A stretch of 64,000 nucleotides of DNA. Origin: Dichetophora obliterata. Its lineage: Eukaryota; Arthropoda; Insecta; Diptera; Sciomyzidae. The notes beneath the pieces were generated by a model. It saw nothing but the letters and a program-made list of their open reading frames with translations, made no database searches and was not told the origin of the DNA. Position numbers and translations under genes: made by a program. The DNA lies in the NCBI GenBank assembly GCA_963920525.1, contig OY986435.1, positions 268,984,299 through 269,048,298 on the forward strand, given 5' to 3'. Below are positions 58,269 through 64,000 of the stretch, one piece after another. The stretch's first letter is position 1, and each line of letters starts with the position of its first letter.

Positions 58269-59085
58269 AAAGGGTCAGCCAAATAACTTTTTTTTTTAAA
58301 TTCTATAAAAAAAAACTACTGAATATTTTCTCAAATTTCTTTTTTTATTTGAAAGTACAATCTTTCCAGTTATTAATGGAAAATAATTTCATTCAAATGG
58401 CTGCCTTGGCTGGCCATGCAGTAGCCTACACGATCGGTCCAATTTTTAAGCACATTATCGATTGTGTGCAGCTGTATTTCACCAATGGCTTCACGAATAT
58501 TGTCCTTTAAAGCGTCAATTGTCTCTGGCTTGTCGGCGTAACACTTATCTTTGAGGGCACCCCACAAATACTAGTCCAACGGTGTCAAATCGCAGCTCCG
58601 AGGTGACCAAACGTCATCAGCTTTGCGGCAGATAATGCGATCTTCAAAAACAGGGCGCAAAACATCGAGTGTAGCTTGGGCTGTGTGGCACGTAGCGCCG
58701 TCCTGTTGAAACCAAATGTTGCCAATATCCTCTTCTTCAATTTTTGTGAACAAAAATTCATTCAACATGGCCCAATAACGATCGCCATTGACTGTAACGG
58801 CCACTCCTGCTCATTTTCGAAGAAAAATGGCCCAACTATGCCTCTGGACCAAAATCCGCACCAAACAGTGACTCGTTTTGGGTGCAGCGGCTTTTCAATG
58901 TATGCGTGCGGGTTTTCTGTGCCCCAAGCGCAACAATTTTGCTTGTTTACATACCCGCCAAGATCAAAATGAGCTTCATCTGAAAAGATGATTTTTTTGG
59001 CAAAATCGGCATCTTCTGTAAGTCGATCGCAGGCCCGCTTCCCAGCGTTGTTCAAGCGTTTACACAACCATATTCTTTTAGCGGA
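58269..59085 (-). mobile_element. DD41D mariner remnant, truncated
   Basis: The 3' side of the element begins near AGGGTCAGCCAAATAAC (58269). The transposase N-terminus and the opposite terminal repeat are absent beyond about 59085. It is a different lineage from the DD41D element at 33.4 kb, judging from many amino-acid differences. Confidence 0.7.
58373..59067 (-). pseudogene. DD41D transposase fragments
   Basis: Three frames: 59067-58762 (IIFSDEAHFDLGGYVNKQN, first Asp), 58804-58571 (FQQDGATCHTAQATLDVL, second Asp, and CDLTPLD, third) and 58567-58373 (WGALKDKCYADKP to the C-terminus). The spacing between second and third Asp is 41 residues. One frameshift near 58800, one stop at 58571 and loss of the DNA-binding N-terminus. 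Confidence 0.8.
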
Positions 59086-59634
59086 AGGATAAAACTAATT
59101 ATCTATCAAATCAGAGTTAGATGGCGGACACTTTATTTATTAAAAAAATTAAATTAAGCGTCTGGGGGGCTTCAGCCCCATATTTCCCCCCTGGAGCCAG
59201 TATGTGTGTTTATATAGATATATCACGTGCTAAGAACAACATGAAGCTAAATTAAATTTGCAACATATTGCATTTAAATAGAAATAACAGTTATTTTTAG
59301 GTAAATTATTTTGATTAATATTTCTTTTCAGAGAGTTATTAAAATGAAAAAGGTTAGCTTTTAAGTGTGCTATAATTTTAAATACTGCTGTAAATGTATC
59401 TCGTTCTGCGTCAAAGAATATCTGTTTTGATGTTTGCAATGAATTGGGTGGGTACCCCATAATTAAGTATTATTTGAAGTGAATACTTTGTATTTAGTTT
59501 TTTTCATATACACTCCGCGACAAAAAAAAATAGCACATTGGAATTTTTTAAAATTTTACTTATATGTTATATTTCTATTGAAATATATAACAAAGTATTT
59601 AGACTATAGGATATTTAGTTTAAGAATATTAGAT
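59086..59634. other. Spacer including the 3' flank of the Jockey remnant
   Basis: Near 59160 GGGGGGCTTCAGCCCC and TTTCCCCCCTGGAG recall the start of a CCCGC-type repeat. CACTCCGCGACAAAAA near 59511 resembles a Tc1-like end but has no partner. Bases 59560-59634 are probably Jockey 3' untranslated sequence. Confidence 0.35.
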
Positions 59635-59800
59635 CTAAGACATGCTTGCGCTCAGTTTTCTCGTCTCGTCGCTATCATCTAGAAAGTATATCGCCAGAAC
59701 ATTTAAATGGTCGCTGAGCCTTTGCAAATAATTTGTGCTGAATCTGCTGATTTCGTGTTTTACAGTTACGACATTGAGATTTGTATTGATTTTTTTGTTA

Positions 59801-60159
59801 CACAGTAAAAAATATGAGCATACATTTTATACTATTTGGTATACATATATATCCAAACCAAAAATGTTTTAAAATTTATACCATCAAATCTTATAAAGTT
59901 TTCCAGACCATTTTTCTCATCAGACCAATCGAAACCACTATATTTTGAAATTTCCCAACTTCGGTGAATTTTTTACTTTCGAACCAGAATATATTTTGAT
60001 TTACACATGATATCCATATAAAATTTTTTAATTATATTTGTTCTATTATTATTATAATATTGAATGGTATAAAATTTATAAATTATTTGGAATATAAAAA
60101 GTTTATACCACACAAATGTTATAAAAAAGATAAAATTTACCCTCAAATTTTTTACTGTG
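59801..60159. mobile_element. TA-flanked MITE (Tc1/mariner-like) in the Jockey remnant
   Basis: The 359-bp element has terminal repeats CACAGTAAAAAAT at both ends and TA duplicates at 59799-59800 and 60160-60161. A+T-rich, non-coding. The Jockey reading frame resumes on either side of one TA copy. Confidence 0.85.
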
Positions 60160-60195
60160 TAGAGACAAACCATGCTGCGTTTGTTATAAGCCTAA

Positions 60196-60668
60196 GGCCT
60201 TTTCCACATGGAGAAATTGAAAACTAATGCAACTGCAACAAAAGTTGCTAACCAATGTATTTATACCGAAACCTTCACATGAAACAACTTGTATTCAACA
60301 AGTTTTTAACGCATTCGCAACCAGTTTCATGCAACACGGCGTGCTGCAATTTGAATCGGCGATTTGTTGCGTTTCCGATTTGTGTTGTGTGCTATGAAAA
60401 TAATTAATCAGTTAATATATATGAAATAAATGCAGGAAGTGAAGAAATATCCTTTTTTATCCTCAATTAATTTTTTATATCTATTTAACAAAGCTTCCAT
60501 TAAATAAGTGTTTGTTTTGTTTTGAATTTTTCAATGTTGCGTTGCAACGTGACTTGCTCATCTGAAAGCGTAGGTTGCAGTTCAGTTTAAAATTGAAGTG
60601 TTTTGAAACTTTTTAAGCTGTTGCGTTGCAGTTGCATTTGTTTTCAATTTCTCCATGTGGAAAAGGCC
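60196..60668. mobile_element. PIF/Harbinger-like MITE in the Jockey remnant
   Basis: The 473-bp element has inverted ends GGCCTTTTCCACATGGAGAA and TAA duplicates at 60193-60195 and 60669-60671, the 3-bp target type of PIF/Harbinger. The terminal repeats extend about 45 bp through TTGAAAACTAATGCAACTGC. Internal Jockey-like frames are absent. Confidence 0.85.
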
Positions 60669-60858
60669 TAAGAGTTTTTGATTGGTATCTCTCTAGTATT
60701 TTTACATTTGAATTGCTGGCAGTTCCCCGTAATTGTATTCCGTAAGTCCAAACTGGCTTTGAAATAGCATTATAAACTCGCACCTTATTATTTAGAGAAA
60801 GCTGTGAGTGACGGCCTAAAAGCCAATAGAGTTTTCTATTTTTCAAGTTGAGTTGTAT

Positions 60859-61456
60859 TAGGCTTGGGTAGTTCACGAACGAACTAGTTCAATTGAACTA
60901 TTCGCACTCAAGAACTATGTGAACTAGTTCGTTGATTCTCGTTCTTTTAGTTCTTTTAGTTCAATCGATTTTGCAGCGAGTCAGATCGAAATGAACTAGA
61001 AAAAATGTTGTTTCACTCAACAATGGTTTGAGTCCGTGCTGATACAGTTTGATACTAATGAACGGTAAAAAAAACTTTTTTGCAAGAACAAATTTTTGTG
61101 GCAAATATTGTGTGGAATGCCCCATATGTAGTATTTTTATGTAAATTTCTTCTATGTCCGCAGTTAATGATTGATTCGGTCATATAGTTCGTTTCATTTT
61201 ATAGATCTGATCTAGAAAGAGCAAACAAAAAAGACCTATTGAACTAAAAAATACAACGAGCTAACATACCTAACGATCTGAAACACCAAACGAACTATAA
61301 GACCTAACGAACTTACAACATGAACGAGTGCACGCAACGAACTAAAAGAGCGAACGAACTAAATGAACTAAAAGAACTATATGAACGAACTAGTTCATTA
61401 AACTCAACTGAACTAAAAACAGCGATCTTTTTAGTGAACTAAAATGCCCAAGCCTA
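60859..61456. mobile_element. hAT-like MITE with GAACTAGTTC motifs in the Jockey remnant
   Basis: The 598-bp element begins TAGGCTTGGGTAGTTCA and ends in the complement of TAGGCTTGGGCATTTTAG. AGTTGTAT duplicates lie at 60851-60858 and 61457-61464. Both ends are studded with GAACTAGTTC and GAACGAAC palindromic motifs. No transposase. Confidence 0.88.
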
Positions 61457-61712
61457 AGTTGTATGCGTTTGGCCTTGATGTGTGGTTTCCAAGTCATTCG
61501 CCTGTCTAAAGTAAGCCCAAGATACTTTACTGAGTCACTTTTTGGAATACTTTTACCGCTGATACGAACAGGCGGGTAATCACCTCTCCTTAAAGCGAAA
61601 GTTACGTGCGTTGATTTGTCAGAATTGACAACAATTTTCCACTTTTAAGCCAATTAGTCAGCTGATCACGCTCGTTTTGAACGAAAGATGATGCGGTGTA
61701 GCTTTTGATGAA

Positions 61713-62500
61713 AAAAAGGATGATGTAGAACGACAAAAAGATAGCACAATATTATTCTTAAGCAAACAATTATAAGAAATCAATTTTTAATTTTTATAAT
61801 ATTAGTATTTATTATAGAGTAGAGCCTCCATTTGTTTTTTAAAACTTCAGTACCGCAATTTGGTAGTGATTAAAAAAGTTTTTTGATGTATTTTCTCGGT
61901 ATCGCTTCCCAATTCCAAATTATGCTACTCTTAAGTTCCTGAATGGTATTATATTGCCTATTATCGGCATAAACTTCCCTTGCAAAGTAACACCAAAAGT
62001 TTTCAATAATGTTCAGGTCAGGTGATCGTCCAGGTCACTCCGATATGTCAATATCCTGTATTCGAAAGTAGTTTTTTACTATTCTTGCTGTATATACAGC
62101 AGCATTTTTTTGTTGAAATATTAATGAAGTTTTAGTTAATTGTGACCCACGATTAGCTATTTCATGATCAATTAAATTAAGATAATATTGGCGATGGGAG
62201 TAAACTTCATTTCAGTCCTTCCAGAATACCCAATTCCAACCCATACAATTACTCATCTACCCTCGTGTTGACGACGACTAAGGATAATCTCTTTCTTCCT
62301 CAAATAGTGGTAATAAAAAGACATACTATCCGGACCGTCGAGACTAAATTTTATTTCGTATGTAATAAGTACGCAGCGCATTAATTTTCTCCACTTAAAG
62401 TGATCTTCAGCAAACTTCAATCTTGCTGCTCGATGTTTTGCTGTAAGTGACGGTTTCCTTTGCAATTTTTTGAGTTTAATTTATTTATATATTTATTTAC
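61713..62500 (-). pseudogene. Tc1-like transposase remnant, catalytic Asp lost
   Basis: From 62465 the minus strand reads KPSLTAKHRAARLKFAEDHF and KFSLDGPD, Tc1 signatures. After a frameshift it reads LIFQQKNAAVYTARIV and WPGRSPDLNIIENFW. The spacing is that of DD34E, but the second catalytic Asp (normally QQDNA) is Lys here. The plus-strand left end TAGAACGACAAAAAGATAGC (61726 on) resembles a Tc1-like terminus. No opposite terminus or N-terminal DNA-binding part is seen. Confidence 0.75.
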
Positions 62501-63286
62501 TTGATTGCTTACCCTTAACAGGTTTAAAATTATAGCAAATTTAAAATTATAAAATAAGATATTTAATACAATTCAAAAATATAAAGTATGATTTTGATTG
62601 AAATCATGTATTATTAACAAACTAAAAAGTTTTAATAAATTGCTTAAAGTATATTATTTTATTAAAGTATAAAAAATAACAAAGAAAAAAGTTAAGTCAA
62701 ATCGAATGATATCAGACAGCAAAGCAGGGTTGCGTTTTCAAGACAAACAAGGTCAAGTTAGCAACAATTTTTGTATCCGGCGGAGTGGGTATGAGACAAA
62801 CAAGGTCTCATACCCAATAAAACACCACTCCAATAGGTATATATATAATATATATCGTTCTGTCTTTCTGAAGCCGGTGAGATCCTGGCTTGACAGGGTG
62901 GTTACTCGACAAACTAGGTCAACTTCACCAAACCAATTTTCATAAAATAAAGAAAACCAGTTGCAAACGCAGGCAACCAAGACAAACTAGGTCTTATCGG
63001 CCACTCATATTAATATATTACAAATCGATCTAACGTAGTGTTTCAAGAGGTAAAAAGACACCAGGACACCACGGTACCGTCGACAAATGTAGTCACAATC
63101 ATCATGAAGATAAGAGGCAATTGAAGATCCCAGGTTTAGGTCCATTCAGATTATTTAGATGTTTATACACCAAAATTTTCCATTTTACGCTTAGGTCCAT
63201 TTATCCATTTAGATTGTTATATTAATGATAATGTGTTTACAAATCACCAGATGCATCAGATATATGTTTGAAAGAACTTTACATAA
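62501..63286. repeat. Spacer with repeated GACAAACWAGGTC motif
   Basis: GACAAACAAGGTC or GACAAACTAGGTC occurs at about 62742, 62796, 62911 and 62983, with a weaker GACAAATGTAGTC near 63081. The second lies in the palindrome GGGTATGAG...CTCATACCC. The remainder is A+T-rich. No gene recognised. Confidence 0.5.
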
Positions 63287-64000
63287 TCAACGTCGGTACT
63301 GCAGGTAATCTATAATTTTATGTTTGATTGAGTCCATGGATTCACTTAAGGATATAACATCAGATACAAAATTAAAATCACCGCAAGCGCTTCTAAGAGG
63401 TTCGTTTTGCAAATAATTAGTTCTACAAAAGTTCATGTGGAGTAACCCAAAAGATCTTCTAGGACGAAGAGGAATATTAAAATATACTTTACTCAATAAA
63501 TATGGACTGTTGACATATCCATGTAAAAGTTTTGTAATCCAACAAGCATTTATCATAATTCTCCGATTTTTTAAAGAAGGAAGATTTAAGAGTTGTAACC
63601 GATATGCATAAGATGGTAAGTGAAAATCAGTATAACAATAAAGATAGCTTAAGCAAAACAAAAGAAATTGTTTCTGCACTGATTCTATGTCGTCTATGTA
63701 ACAACCGTATCGTGGGCACCAAACAACTGAAGCGTATTCTAAGATAGGCCGCACTAGGGAAGTGAATAAGGTTTTCGTTATGAATGGATCATTAAACTCT
63801 TTTGCCCAACGTTTAATACATCCTAAAGTACTATTTGCTCTATTTATTATTTTATTTACATGAATATTAAAGCGTAGTTTTGGATCCATTGTAACTCCAA
63901 GATCATTGAAAATATCTAAGGACTCCAATGGATAACCACAAATTTTGAAGGTACATTTAATTGGTGGTTTGCGCGAGAAAGACATATGCTTGCATTTCTT
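63287..64000 (-). CDS. LINE reverse transcriptase C-terminus (Jockey/CR1 group), runs off the window
   Basis: A minus-strand frame is open from the window edge at 64000 to a stop at 63287, about 237 codons. It reads NDLGVTMDPKLRFNIHVNKI, then FTSLVRPILEYASVVWCP, the conserved C-terminal region of Jockey/CR1/I-group reverse transcriptases after the catalytic palm. It continues through LPSLKNRRIMINACWITKLL to the end. No lesions within the visible part; the rest of the element lies beyond the window. Confidence 0.8.
   Translation of the reverse strand, partial: KKCKHMSFSRKPPIKCTFKICGYPLESLDIFNDLGVTMDPKLRFNIHVNKIINRANSTLGCIKRWAKEFNDPFITKTLFTSLVRPILEYASVVWCPRYGCYIDDIESVQKQFLLFCLSYLYCYTDFHLPSYAYRLQLLNLPSLKNRRIMINACWITKLLHGYVNSPYLLSKVYFNIPLRPRRSFGLLHMNFCRTNYLQNEPLRSACGDFNFVSDVISLSESMDSIKHKIIDYLQYRR

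Larger units (their letters stand above)
59635..61712 (-). pseudogene. Jockey-type LINE reverse transcriptase C-terminus, split by three MITEs
   Basis: Minus-strand fragments: near 61700-61465 (FVQNERDQLTNWLK, then after a frameshift VKYLGLTLDRRMTWKPHIKA), 60850-60672 (LYWLLGRHSQLSLNNKVRVY, WTYGIQLRGTA), 60192-60162 (ITNAAWFVS) and 59798-59635 (KKINTNLNVVTVKHE...). Together they follow the C-terminal part of Jockey reverse transcriptases, which includes KLYWLLGR and the WTYGIQLWGTAS signature. Three precise insertions separate the pieces; leaving them out gives one frame to the stop at 59635-59637. A frameshift near 61640 and the missing 5' part make it non-functional. Confidence 0.85.

Noticed and set aside
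59511..59545. Separate Tc1-like element at CACTCCGCGACAAAAA
   Set aside because: Only one end resembling a terminus; no partner repeat, TA pair or transposase around it.

Overview
The window is A+T-rich eukaryotic DNA from an insect, most likely a brachyceran fly. The mix of elements (Helentron, piggyBac, hAT, Tc1/mariner, Ty3/gypsy, Jockey and RTE LINEs), short introns and a TATA/TCAGT core promoter fit Diptera. A DD41D mariner of the kind first known from Ceratitis rosa hints at a tephritid, but that is inference. Almost all of the window is transposable elements, many nested, and many with exact target-site duplications that can be read directly.

Host genes are sparse. Minus-strand exons of an SV2-like major facilitator transporter lie in two places: exons 1-2 at 4.4-4.8 kb and eight later exons at 45.7-47.4 kb. 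The phases match, but the two groups are in the wrong order for one gene, which implies tandem paralogs, a rearrangement or a misassembly. A broken gene resembling the DUF4806 domain lies at 9.6-10.2 kb, and an unrecognised decayed reading frame at 13.4-13.8 kb.

Layout: 0.7-2.6 kb Helentron copy 1. 2.9-4.3 kb non-autonomous hAT. 4.4-5.2 kb SV2-like exons and promoter. 6.2-9.4 kb long-TIR Tc1-like element whose left arm holds a 2.5-kb hAT with a nearly intact transposase. 10.4-11.0 kb foldback. 11.5-12.4 kb two minisatellites, perhaps inside an antisense LTR. 14-18 kb two head-to-tail copies of an unclassified TIR element. 18.5-26.4 kb decayed piggyBac holding a Ty3/gypsy element with identical LTRs and an open 1351-codon Gag-Pol. 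26.5-31.4 kb palindromes and GGGCGTGGC-type repeats. 31.4-37.3 kb three-level nest: Helentron copy 2, piggyBac, DD41D mariner. 37.7-40.3 kb RTE-like LINE. 41.3-44.5 kb foldback with a hAT at its end. 44.5-45.1 kb hAT MITE. 45.7-47.4 kb SV2-like exons. 47.8-50.5 kb second RTE-like LINE, antisense. 51-56 kb interspersed repeats and a tRNA-derived SINE-like unit. 56.6-57.5 kb second foldback. 58.3-59.1 kb DD41D remnant. 59.6-61.7 kb Jockey remnant carrying three MITEs of three superfamilies. 61.7-62.5 kb dead Tc1-like element. 63.3-64 kb LINE reverse-transcriptase end.

The relative order of events can be read from the nesting. Helentron copy 1 keeps the unoccupied version of the piggyBac site in copy 2. 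The right arm of the Tc1-like element keeps the unoccupied version of the hAT site. The gypsy element is probably the youngest insertion. No defence or biosynthetic system was seen; the most interesting material is the nest record, the foldback and minisatellite architectures, and the split transporter gene.
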